From NCBI RefSeq assembly GCF_027596085.1, contig NC_072467.1, positions 6,575,861-6,639,860 on the forward strand: 64,000 nt of DNA, written 5' to 3'. This document shows positions 17,441-29,029 of this stretch, piece by piece. Below the pieces are notes generated by a model, which made no database searches, had not been told where the DNA came from, and saw only the letters and a list, made by a program, of their open reading frames with translations. The DNA is from Anoplopoma fimbria. Its lineage: Eukaryota > Chordata > Actinopteri > Perciformes > Anoplopomatidae. Positions within the stretch are counted from its first letter, which is position 1, and the number at the start of each line of letters is the position of its first letter. A program made the position numbers and the translations under genes.

Positions 17441-17992
17441 TAGGCCTGCACTAAAGATTATTTTCATTATTAATTGATCTGTCAATTATTACATTTTTTG
17501 ATGTATTACTTTATTGGTTAGTATATAAAATATATCTAAAAAAAATGAAATCCCAGAGCAAAAAGGGACATCTGCCTAAAACACAAAGATATTAAATTGA
17601 CCATGACATAAAAAATAAATAAAAAATCCACACCAGTTGGTCGATAAGAGGATATGGCTAGATGATATAGAACAAAAAACTCCTGCCCACTGGCTTCTTT
17701 ATTTGCATTCAAAGGTATTTAGTGATACTTTACAAAGTAACCTGATGAAGGTCTGTGTACCAAAACGTTGTCACTAAATATATCAGAATGCAATTTAGTT
17801 TTTTTGTTCTATAATTTACCATTACAAAAAAAAAGACATGCAGTGATTTGTTGCATTTGAGAAGGTGAGACCAGGAAATAATTGGTATTTTTGCTTGATT
17901 AATAAGCTAAATGATTAGTTAATTATAAAAAGAATAATTAATTTCTCATTAATTGACTAAACAATAATTCACTCTTTGTTTCAGCGCTGCAA
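17441..17992. mobile_element. Interspersed fish repeat (inverted-end element), interrupted
   Basis: The left part (GGCCTGCACTAAAGATTATT onward, then TTCATTATTAATTGATCTG) and the right part (TTAATTGACTAAAC through CAGCGCTGCAA) match, from memory, the two ends of a very common teleost repeat that begins GGGCTGCAACTAA and ends with the inverted form. Internal pieces such as TTTTTGCTTGATTAATAAGC also fit. The middle (about 17560-17830) does not fit and looks like a later insertion. The family is probably non-autonomous class II; no coding sequence remains. Confidence 0.6.
17631..17820 (+). mobile_element. Possible nested insertion inside the repeat
   Basis: CCTGATGAAGGTCTGTGTAC followed by AAACGTTGTCACTAAATA resembles a frequent fish retroelement segment of the form CCTGATGAAG...GAAACGTTGT...AATAAA. 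It sits where the surrounding repeat loses similarity. I see no clear target-site duplication, so the borders are approximate. Confidence 0.35.
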
Positions 17993-20439
17993 CAAGTATA
18001 ACTGGGTGTCAGAAAGTAGGTTGCAGTGAATACAGAGGGATGGTAGTAAAGACACAGAATTAGTTTACATTCAGTGGCTACCTACATAGTGGTTATAATT
18101 ATTCCTAATTTTAGTGGGTAATTACAAGGTTGTTATCAGTTGAAAAAATTAGTGATCAAATTTAGAAAAACTAATAAAATTGGCTACTTATTGTAAGATC
18201 TGTAAAGGACTTGATTACACCAAGAGACTTGCCGAGCACATTGTTTGCTATTTTCATGTTACGGTTTGTCGAATCACTGAATGAAAACAGAAAAATATGA
18301 AGTATTGTGGTGAATACAGCATTATCCTTTCCACATACCCTCAGGCTTGTTTTTGTGAGAGACGGATGCTTGTACCTCTACTTGCACTTTCCCTTTGGAA
18401 ATATTCATCAGAAGTGCTGGCTGCTTTCACTTCATAACCTCTTCCTCTATCTAGCTCTCAGTATCTTTCCCTCTCCCTCCCTCTCCTCTAATGGCTTAAG
18501 TCTTCCCTGGGGGAAAGATAGCCAGGGATGATGCTTCTGTGGATGGGTTTAGAGTTGCTGAAGGTCTTTCTTGTCATGGGAACAATATAAAAATGATAAA
18601 GCTGGATTTTTCAGGGCTTTCTTGATGTATTTCATTTTGTCAAAGCCAGATGACTGCTCTCTGCTTGGATATGGCCATGGTCTGGTTTGAATCATATTCA
18701 CAAGCTGTCTCTTCTAGTTATCTTGTTCTTTATTGCCTCTACTGTATTACTTCTTGCCTTAGCTGAATGCCCAGATGAGAATCACAACTAAAGTCTCCTG
18801 AAGTACATTTACCACATTTATACTTTTGTCGCGTAGAGGTGCAGACATTTCTCATTGTATCATGAATAAAATTACAATGTGTCACCTATTTTTTGTCTTT
18901 TTCTTTTTTTACAACCTGCCAATACATGCTTCATGGTATTCTAGTCTCTTACTGAAGGAAATGTCAGTTAAGGGGGAAACTGCATGGCTCACTGCAATTT
19001 AATCCCTATTCAAAATTGGGACACCTATTTAGTATTACCTCTCAATAATGATGTACCCCTAGATGAGATCTTCTTTGCAATTAATTACTAACTGATGACA
19101 TACTCTCAGCGAGAAAAGGTTATAATGAGCAGCTTTATGAAATGAAGGCGGGTCAGGTTTTTAATTTCAGATGGCAACCAACAGGGCAGTAAATGAGTAG
19201 GCACTTATGATAGCTGCATGCAGCGGGGATCCAAAGCACTAACTGAAATCTGTGCCAATCATAGCCACTGCTTTTTGGTCATTCCAACTGTGGGTGCATA
19301 GATTGAAAATTTCCATAATGTTCACATAGGGGCTTTAAAATCCGAAAAGCAAACAATTGAAAAGACACAGAATACTTCAGAGTACAGAGTACTTCTCATA
19401 TGCCACAAGACATTGATCAAGCATATCATGTATATATAATGTGCAATATTCATATGCCTTTGGCTATTTTAAGAGCACATACATGCCATTACATATGACA
19501 TGATCTGAAGACAGCTATGGTTACTCATGTGGTCTCTTTTAAGCACCCGGAGCTTTGACACAGTATTTTGTCAGCACACTTTTGTTGCTGTGGGCAATTC
19601 CTTTGCTACTGCTTGTGTTTGATTAATGAACGAATACAACTTTTATTCTAGCAAGATAAGGTCGCTATTAGTAATGTATTTTGCTACTCATACAAATGAA
19701 CCTGTGACAAACTGGGTGTGAAATGACTATTTCTAGTAAGTTCACTGTAGTCACTATCCATTCCTGTAGCCTATTTAGAAAAGGATGCTTTGTTGGCAAA
19801 GTTGAATTGCAAGGGAAGTGTTGTAACTCTGGTAAGCACCACGCAAGATAAGAAGCAATGAGGGTAATAATGATTAGTCTGCTCATTTGAAATGGTGGTA
19901 ACACTTTTTTAGTGCATTTAGAAAGCTTGAGCATGTTTCTGTGTATTACACAAAGCAACCCAAAAGGTAGTAATAAATCAAAATAAAATGCAAATGTTAA
20001 AACTGGCTATTCTTTGATCTTTTAAAAGCATAAACATACCCCATTTTCCGCTATAGCAGACACTTTATTTCACATCTGCATGCCCTTGTGTTAATTTCAA
20101 TGGTTGGTATCACAAGGAATCCTCTTTGCTCCTGAGAAGACTTCAACACCAAGGACAGAAAGTGACTTTCGAGCTCTTACACCTCCTTATATAGTGTACA
20201 TGTTATTCACATTTGGGCTGGGACAATGACAAAAAGAACATCTGATTCAATATGAAACATGGGAGAGTCTTATGGGAGAAGAACATTGAAAGCGGCACAG
20301 TTACAGAGCATCGCTTAAAGGCGCATTCCATGTAAATGTTGGGCAGCTGCTCCACCACCACACCTGATTCTCCACAACAGAAAGGTAGCCGCCTAACCTT
20401 GCCCACACAGCCTTAATCTTCCAAATGCTGCTTGAGCAT

Positions 20440-20720
20440 TTGAATTTCTGCACATCAGTCTCAGGGACCCGTCTTGCCATGATTAATGGTCGCTATCTAT
20501 CATGGCACCATGTGGCATGCAGGCCTTGCCCCGCCAGACAGCTTTGCTTTAGAATAATGGGCGCACTCAATCCCAGTCCCTACCATGCAATGATTGTGCA
20601 TCTTTGTGATCTATCTGTTAGGCTCCTCTGTCAAAAAGAACAACAGGGGACAGTGCAGGTGGGAGCAATCGGGACGAGGGAGGCATTACTGCATGCCAGT
20701 TACGTACAGTATATAACACA
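20440..20720. other. Candidate conserved non-coding block with a 9-bp hairpin
   Basis: Compositionally balanced sequence inside AT-rich DNA. TGCCATGAT (20475-20483) pairs exactly with ATCATGGCA (20499-20507) across a 15-nt loop containing TAATGG, a homeodomain-type core. The block resembles teleost developmental enhancers in texture only; conservation is not visible from one sequence. Confidence 0.25.
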
Positions 20721-22119
20721 ATGCCTTTTATTGTGGCTAGCTGTGCTGACTGATAAACACAGAAATATTTTTTTCACAAATGACGCCGTCTCTCTTATTC
20801 TGTCACACATGGGAACATGAAGCTTGGAGACATTCTGTCTTCCATCAATAGTGTCGTCGGTGAAAGCAAAGCCACTAATGGCGATGTATGGTCAATTTTT
20901 CTGCTTTTCTTGCTTCTCTAATATTCCAAACAAAATTATACAAACGCATGTGCTCCACTGTATGCCCAAACTCACTGTCTCATGAACAAAATGGGTGTCT
21001 GAATAGCTCATATCCAACCAGCCAGAAACAGACTGCAAGGACACTATCACGTTGGTTAAAGGTACTTCCTTATGTTCAGAGAAACACTTGTTTTCATCAA
21101 TATTCTGAAAATAATTAGCTGCAATTATGTCTGTCTCTCACCAAAGCAATTACATGCCACATGATCAAGTCCCTTATATGGGCACACCAGTATTTTGTGG
21201 AGTCAAGAGCTCTTCATGCTTTTGAACAAGCCATTCATCACTGTCATATGAGCATTATTCAGTCTTGATGGAACTTTTGTGAGTCTTATTACAGGGAGAC
21301 AGGAGAACAAAAACTGTAAGTCCCTAAGCAAAACATAAAAACCAGGAAGAATTGTGTCTTTCCTTAATTGAGAACTCATTCATAACAGCAATAATTAAAG
21401 TGTCATCATATTGCAGCATTTCGCATGGAAAAGGACCAACTATGACCACAGTTACACGTCAGATCTAACTAGTACATCTTGGTTGCTTGATGTTCCCTGG
21501 TATTGTTTTTTAAATGTCGCAGCCTCATTGCAATGCCCACTGGGATCAGCGCCGATATGTGGGAGTATTGTGTTGCTGCCTGTTGCTGACATTTCAACAG
21601 GCTGGATATTGCTGCTGCATTCCCCAAACATCACCTACTGGCCCACTGCTCATGTCAGTCTATTCCAGGCGTGAAAACAGTTTCCCCCAACTCCTCACTG
21701 AAGATCATACAACATTAGGAAGGAATGGAAATAGAAGGATGGTAAATTGTACTGAAAGACTTCATACTTTACAGCAGAGGTCTCTTAATATATAAAGTAT
21801 TTTGGAAAATCTTACATAGAGTAAGGTTAAGAATCTGTTCATACACACATGACCACATTATGTGGTTAAGAATACCTTCCCAATGACTTAAATTGCTTTT
21901 CTAGCTTGAGGCATAAAATCAAAACAGACAACGTAAATAAAAGCATAACAGGCATTAAACACAATGGGGTTTGTGTATTTCTAGATGCAGCTGCGTCCCT
22001 GACAGCTGAAGTGAGGAAAAAAGCCAAAATATGAGTGCAGTCACGGCTGACCTTGCCTGAACTGGTGTGCTATGGATTGCACCTATATCACAAATTCATA
22101 GGTAAAGAAATATTGAACT

Positions 22120-22147
22120 GAAAATGAAATTGAAATATTTCATTTTC
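22120..22147. repeat. 11-bp hairpin
   Basis: GAAAATGAAAT (22120-22130) and ATTTCATTTTC (22137-22147) are exact reverse complements around the 6-nt loop TGAAAT. The arms are simple in sequence, so chance formation is plausible. Confidence 0.75.
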
Positions 22148-22947
22148 GTGGGTTGAGAATAACTGCCACAGCACATATGGAAAGCAAATTTCCAGCTATA
22201 CCTTATGTCTTGCCTGTGTCAAACCGGGGCCACGGGAGGCAGAATATAGTGACCCATAAACAGGTAGGCTCTGGGCTCACTTATACAGCCATATTCCTTT
22301 CTAAGCATTAACAATGACAGACTTAGTGTGTTTCAAAGAGATATTTTAGAGATTATCTTATTTTTCCATTACAGGTCTTTTTTTTTCTTTAATGAGATGA
22401 AAGTATGGGGAGATGGGTTATTGACAATTTCAGCTGAAAAGCACAAAGTTTGTTGGTTACAATTAGTTGAAATAAATGGATAATTTCATGCAAATATGAT
22501 TGCAATTTGGAGGACATGACCAAACACTGTGAATACCTCTATAATGTTCTTTGACTTATTTTATAAGCTTTGTGGTTTGGCTTTAAAACAGTTTTTGGAA
22601 AAGCGGCAGCTCTAAGGAGCATGGATTTAAGCTTGCCAGAGTTTAATACACAATGTATGCTATTTGTTTGCCAGTTTGTTTTTCATTCAAAATTCTGTTT
22701 GCTCTGGGCTATGGGTGTTTTCTGTGAGCTGGGCACCACTACATGGTTAATTCCATACTACTTAAGCTGGTAAAAAAAAAATCATGAACAGGGATGATAG
22801 CCGTCATAGACACATAGGAGCCTGGAAAGCTCAGCAAGGTTTCAATGAAACGTCAACACTGTTGCTGGCTCAGTGTCATCTAAACATATCGCAATAGGGA
22901 CAGAGAATAACCATCAGAATAGATGAATAAAAACAATAAATTAAACA

Positions 22948-23149
22948 TTAATAATAATAATAATAATAATCAATCCTTTATTAGTCCCACAGTGGGGAAA
23001 TTTACAATTCTCTGCAATTTAATCCATCCCGAAGGAGCAGTGGGCTGCTAAGAAGTGCCCGGGGAGCAACTTGGGGTTAGGTGTCTCGCTCAAGGACACC
23101 TCGGCATGCTGACTGTAGAGGCCGGGGTTCGAACCACCATGATTATGGT
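22948..23149 (-). mobile_element. tRNA-derived SINE, 5'-truncated
   Basis: Read on the minus strand, a B-box-like GGTGGTTCGAACCCC (about 23122-23136) is followed by the body TTAGCAGCCCACTGCTCCTT and the tail GGGACTAATAAAGGATTG, ending in an ATT repeat (22970-22948). The body and tail match the SINE at 34867-35084. The A-box end is missing beyond about 23149, where similarity stops, so this is a truncated insertion. Confidence 0.8.
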
Positions 23150-23379
23150 AAATACGCTTGATCTATGTGGTTCTTTCCTTCTGAAAAGAAGCCACACTGC
23201 CTCAATAAATAGCCTTACACAAAATTTGCAAACTGAAGCAGTGGAGTCATTATAAAGCACTAGAACAATACTTTCTCAAAATGCCATTTTAAAGAGTACC
23301 TTTGTTTTAAATCCCTGTTTTATGTTTCTATAAATTTGTAAAATTTGAAAATAAATTTCATTATATTGATTATAAACCA

Positions 23380-23740
23380 GCTGCACGGTGGTGTAGTGGT
23401 TAGCACTGTCGCCTCACAGCAAGAGGGGCCTGGGTTCAATTCCCGGGCTGGACAACCTTCTGTGTGGAGTTTGCATGTTCTCCCCGTGTCAGCGTGGGTT
23501 CTCTCCGGGTTCTCCGGCTTCCTCCCACAGTCCAAAGACATGCAGCTTAGGTGCATTGAAGACTCTAAATTGCCCGTAGGTGTGAATGTGAGCGTGAGTG
23601 GTTGTCTGTCTCTATATGTCAGCCCTGCGACAGACTGGCGACCCTGCCTTCGCCCATTGACAGCTGAGATCGGCTCCAGCACCCCTGCAACCCTTAACTA
23701 AGCAGGTTACGGAGGATGGATGGAATGGATGGATGGATGG
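23380..23740 (+). mobile_element. Full-length V-SINE (DANA-like) with target-site duplication
   Basis: The 5' head GCACGGTGGTGTAGTGGTTA (23383 onward) is a tRNA-like promoter: A-box around TGGTGTAGTGG (23388-23398) and B-box GGGTTCAATTCCC (23432-23444). The strongly conserved V-SINE centre follows (GTGTGGAGTTTGCATGTTCT and CCTCCCACAGTCCAAAGACA). Then come the LINE-related tail and a GGAT repeat to 23740. ATAAACCA at 23372-23379 is repeated exactly at 23741-23748, consistent with a target-site duplication. Head and tail are both present, so the copy is essentially complete. Open frames on both strands across it are shadows of the repeat. Confidence 0.92.
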
Positions 23741-23748
23741 ATAAACCA

Positions 23749-26700
23749 CTGCATGATTCTTGACAGATGGTTCTGTTGCAAATATCTACGCAAGTCTTGC
23801 TCCACACTTATATAGCCCACCCGATAACACAAGAATGTCTTGTTTTGTTAAGGTTTGTCAATGCTCTTTTTTTCATGATGGTTATGAATGACCTAATTTA
23901 TTAAGACCAGTAAAAATGATGACTTATCAAATAACTAAAGAAGTGTGTTTGTTGAAAGTTACAAATTTTATCCCTGGTTCTAAAAAAAACTTTCCAACAT
24001 AGTGTACAGTTTTTCACATTGACATTTATAGAAGCACTGGACATCACCACCAACTCCTACCAATACAGGGTGTACCAATAATTTTACCTAAGCCAACAAC
24101 CGCTGTGTACCGCTACAGCGTGGTTGCCCTATTAGTGTTCTGCCTGCGGTCATAGATTTATGGTTACAGTATGTAACCATTATTCTAATACCATCCTTCT
24201 CTTCTCACAGACTACGGGTTTAAGATAGCAAAGCAAATGGCCGCACCCACTGTAGTGATACAAACCCAATGCATGGCTGTACCGTAATATAAAATTAAAC
24301 AATTAGGGCCACCTTATAGGATATGTCCACAATAATGTGAAAAACAACACTACAGATGTTTCCGGTTTACTATTTGACATAACAGAAATGATCTACTGTG
24401 TACCTCCATAAAATTAACTTATACTACAACTACCACTCCTATCATACTGTGCACTGTTTGACTAGATCCTTCTAGATCAATTTAAAAAAATAGTTTAGAA
24501 CAAACATAATTAGTTCCCATAAAAGGTGTAACAAAAGTCAGGAGAATAATGTGAGCGATTGTTGTTATGCTGAAAAATATTTAGAGCTGAATTTTTTTTA
24601 AAACTTTTCTATGATACATTGTGTTATCACATAATTGTGCAAAACTAGAAGGAGAGACAATTTGGTAGTAAACAAGCACTAATATTTACTATCTCAGTAC
24701 CTTGATAAGACTTATGCATTTAAAAAGGCACAAGGGTCAATGGTCCATAACAAAATTAGGGAATTTATTGAATAATTTTCATGACTCCCTCTATCTTATG
24801 CAATAAACCAACAACTGATGATTTCATCTTATATTACACATGGACTTTTAGGTTCTAAAAGTTAAGCTGGGCAGACATTGTACAATTTTGCCCAAATATA
24901 GTCCTGAATTGGTCGCACTGACTAATACTAGTACTTCACTACACAACAGACCATTGTCTGTTTCTGCAAGGCATTTGTGGCTCTATCTTTTTTTTTTATT
25001 CTTCCCCCTTACTCTGTTCATTATAGAACTGCACAAAGTATTGCAGGTTTTGTCTCTTTTTGTCAAACATGGAGGAAGCAATCATCTTGCTTGAAGAAAG
25101 CTTATTGGAATTAGCCAATGGAAAAAAACCAAAAGCATGTTTTGGCAAGGCAGAAAGGCAGATTTAAATGTGTTGGTTGATTTAATTCAATGTAAGATTA
25201 ATGGGAATATACAGTGTCTGCTCAGCTTTGGAATATAACTATGTCTAGAACATCTGTTGTTTAGCTCTCCAAGATCTTCAATGGGGCTGTCAGCCATGAG
25301 GGGACTGTCCATGGTGCTTGCCACAATTCCATTAGACAGTGCGTAGCTGGGCCTATGACCATGTTTCTGTGATAGTTGGAGCAATGTTTGACCCTGTTTT
25401 CTGTGAGTAGGAAACTGTGTGCTCTTTGGGTCCTGTTAATAGAACGGTTTCCCTGAGTTGTAAGCTTATGTTTCCCAAACTCTTTTTGCAAAGCTTAGTG
25501 GAAGGGTAAAGCAGTTTAGCCAGGTTGTAGCATTTGCATTTTTACACCTTAATCGTAAGATGGTTTATTCATGAGGCATCACTGAACCTCTGTTATCAAT
25601 CCGTGCCTGGGTCAGTATCACAACACCTGCTGTCAGCCTTAGTTTTCTGCACTGACGTGACTGCTGGCATGTTCAAAGGGTGAGACAGATGAGGAGGCAG
25701 AATTGGAGTGTTTCATCCTCACATTACTTTATCTACAGGTCAAATAGTCATACAATTCTATCTCAACTAGAAGAAAATAGACTTGGTATCACGGATGGAG
25801 AGAAAGCTTTGCAGTCAAGCTTTAAGCAACCCTTTATCACTTGGCCTTGAGGTCTTTCCTGCAGACAGCAGTGATGTCACTATCACTCTCTCTGGCTCTG
25901 TCTGGAGTACTAAAGACAATTGTACAGGTACGACAAGCACTGGATGATCTCAACAACACCAACAGAAAGATGGTTTACTCTCCACAACATGACTCTCAAA
26001 TGTAAGTTTTTTCATAACGACAGGAAGGATGGAGCAGGAGAAGGAGGAGGAGAATGAGGAGGAGCAGGAAGTGATAGATGAGGAATGGTATGAGTGAATG
26101 TGAGGAATAAATAAACTCTGCATTATTCCACTCTTGATGGGTGAAAATTACATCTAATAAAATGTGTCTACAAGGTCAATCAGTAGATGTGTTGGCATCA
26201 ATTTTCGCAATTGACACCAATATATCTAATGAGCCAGTTTTTGTAATGTGTAAACCTATTACGAACGAAAGACCTAGTTATAACAAACCAAAAATATTAG
26301 AGACAAATTAGGTGTTTCTATTTTTTCATTCAGTTTGTGTGTTTGTGATGATGCAGAAAAGCTGTCTTTGGCTGAGTAGTGAAACCCCTTTGGATTCCCT
26401 GGTGTGGGTCTGGCCCTCAATTCAGTGTGGAAATGGGTGCAGATTAGAGCTTCATTAGTCAAGGCTTGAGCAGCTATGCACTTCTCTCCCTTTTTCTGCA
26501 TCTTTGTTCTCTCCTGCAACACATGTGTATTCAAACAGAATAACACATACACAGAAGAGGAATAAAATAACCTAAGATACACAAGGTAATGCACAAATAA
26601 AACATGCAAACTGTTTTTTTCAGAGACATGAAGATGCAGTCACTTTGTTTTTCTAAATCGCCATCTGTTATCCAAAGCTTCTTCCTGCTGTACTGTATAT

Positions 26701-26862
26701 GTTTGACAAAAATATCACAAACAAAAAATACTATATCTCACGAAGAGTATTTTATTATTTATGTGGTTTTAGTGATATGTCACATTGTCATATAATTGTT
26801 ATGACTGGGCCCTGTTTTATGTTCAGAATTTTCAAAGTGATCAATGACAAAATTACAAACAA
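23749..26862. other. AT-rich DNA without convincing genes
   Basis: No recognisable gene. It contains a possible mini-exon at 25928-26001 and a homopurine GGA-rich tract at about 26027-26087. Remaining open frames are short and without domains. Confidence 0.5.
25928..26001 (+). other. Speculative mini-exon
   Basis: A 74-nt stretch is preceded by TGTACAG (possible acceptor) and followed by the perfect donor GTAAGT (26002-26007). It stays open in two frames, one reading YDKHWMISTTPTERWFTLHN. The polypyrimidine tract before it is poor. I know of no protein match, so this may well be chance. Confidence 0.12.
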
Positions 26863-26888
26863 CCACACACACACACACACACACACAC
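26863..26888. repeat. (CA)n microsatellite, about 13 units
   Basis: Pure CA repeat of about 26 bp. Confidence 0.95.
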
Positions 26889-27711
<823 letters not shown>

Positions 27712-27968
27712 TCATATTTTAGTAGATATAATAGTGGCAGAAGAAGAGTCTTTATTTCATTCTCATTCTATTGCTCCTTGATTTAAGTTTCGTGCATAAT
27801 ACAGTAGTTTCTTCAATTACCCAAATGACAGTGACCTGAGAGGAAGTGTCGGTATAAGGGGGCACTATTAAGCATTTTAATACCTCCGAAGGGCAAAGCA
27901 AAATGACATGTTTATATGAAACCCACTGACTGTCTAAGCAAGAACCGCCTGCGTAGCCTTCAAGCGCC

Positions 27969-28050
27969 AGGATTGAACAGGCATCTATCCTCGCGGCCGT
28001 ACCAGTAGTGCAATTTGTCCAGGTCTTATGCCCTGACCAAAGAGCTATCC
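27969..28050 (-). repeat. Weak tRNA-like segment (old SINE head or tRNA pseudogene)
   Basis: On the minus strand GGATAGCTCTTTGGTCAGGG (from 28050) resembles a tRNA A-box region, and CCTGTTCAATCCT (27981-27969) resembles a B-box, at a spacing usable by RNA polymerase III. The expected acceptor stem does not close convincingly. It could equally be a chance match in a locally GC-richer block (27840-28130). Confidence 0.25.
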
Positions 28051-28903
28051 TGTCCCTTACTACTCCAGGTCAATGCCTAACATTAACCAATCCTCTCTGC
28101 CTCAACTAGCTACGTAGTGTGGGTGTTGAGTCCTATTTATTTGACTTACAGAAACCCAATGGCTGTTTTTATGTGACGATCAACAGCAGGGAGTAATAGG
28201 AGAAATTGGTGGAAAAGAAGAGGCTAAACAAAGGTCCCCTGGGAGCTTTCATTTATTTGGTAGCACTTTTAGGGGGGTTCCACCAGGAACTTTAATACAA
28301 CAGCAGGCTATCAAACACAAAACTGCAGACTGGGCATTAGAAGGCCAACTAATAATCCCCAAAGTTGAACAAGGAAGGATATGCTTTTATGCTTGAGGAA
28401 GAAATATTACTATAAAGCACTTAAATACTGTTTGTCTAATGTTGACATTCTTATGTATAGACATATTCTGTAATTTCAGTTAGCCTCTGATTACATAGAT
28501 ATACACAGTAGTCCTACTAATGCCCGTTTCATCATAGAAACAGAGATTTTGAGGAGAAACTATGAAACTATAGAATATAAATCCAACCAGGATTACTACA
28601 TTGTTCACACAATTTTGCTAAATTGCTTCAGGCAGTTTATGAGACAGCCAGCTTGGCCTAAATAGGTATCCAACAGAGAATTCACAATAAGCATTGTCTT
28701 CTTTAACAATCAGTCTGGAATTAGTTTTTGCAGTCGGGTGTCACAGCTGATGTCAGTAATGTATGGAGTATGGTTCGCTCTATTCCTCTGTTGTTCAAGT
28801 TTGCCATAGAATTTCATTTTAGGACCAAAACTAGACCAAGATAAGCAGAGCTTTTCTATTTGTCATATAGTCTTCCTTCTCAGTTGGTATTATTTTTTCA
28901 GGA

Positions 28904-28905
<2 letters not shown>
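28051..28905. other. No feature recognised
   Basis: Unique-looking AT-rich sequence without genes or repeats that I can identify. Confidence 0.6.
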
Positions 28906-28986
<81 letters not shown>

Positions 28987-29029
28987 TATATATCTATATA
29001 CTTATATAATATATATATACACACACACA
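28906..29029. repeat. (TA)n microsatellite with imperfect TA/CA end
   Basis: Pure TA from 28906 to about 28984, then interrupted TA blocks and a short ACACACACAC run to about 29029. Confidence 0.95.

Larger units (their letters stand above)
17993..22947. other. AT-rich DNA without recognisable genes
   Basis: No gene recognised. The block at 20440-20720 is more complex than its surroundings. A short hairpin lies at 22120-22147. The longest frame (131 codons, 20425-20820 plus) has no domain and lies over that complex block. Confidence 0.55.

Noticed and set aside
23320..23701. Open frames of about 120 codons on both strands
   Set aside because: Both lie over the V-SINE, whose conserved GC-rich body happens to lack stops.
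24090..24128. Possible hairpin CAACCGCTGT / ACAGCGTGGTTG
   Set aside because: Needs a bulge and mismatches, and no element borders are seen.
26027..26095. Glu-rich 22-codon frame in a GGA tract
   Set aside because: Explained by the homopurine repeat; too short and without context.
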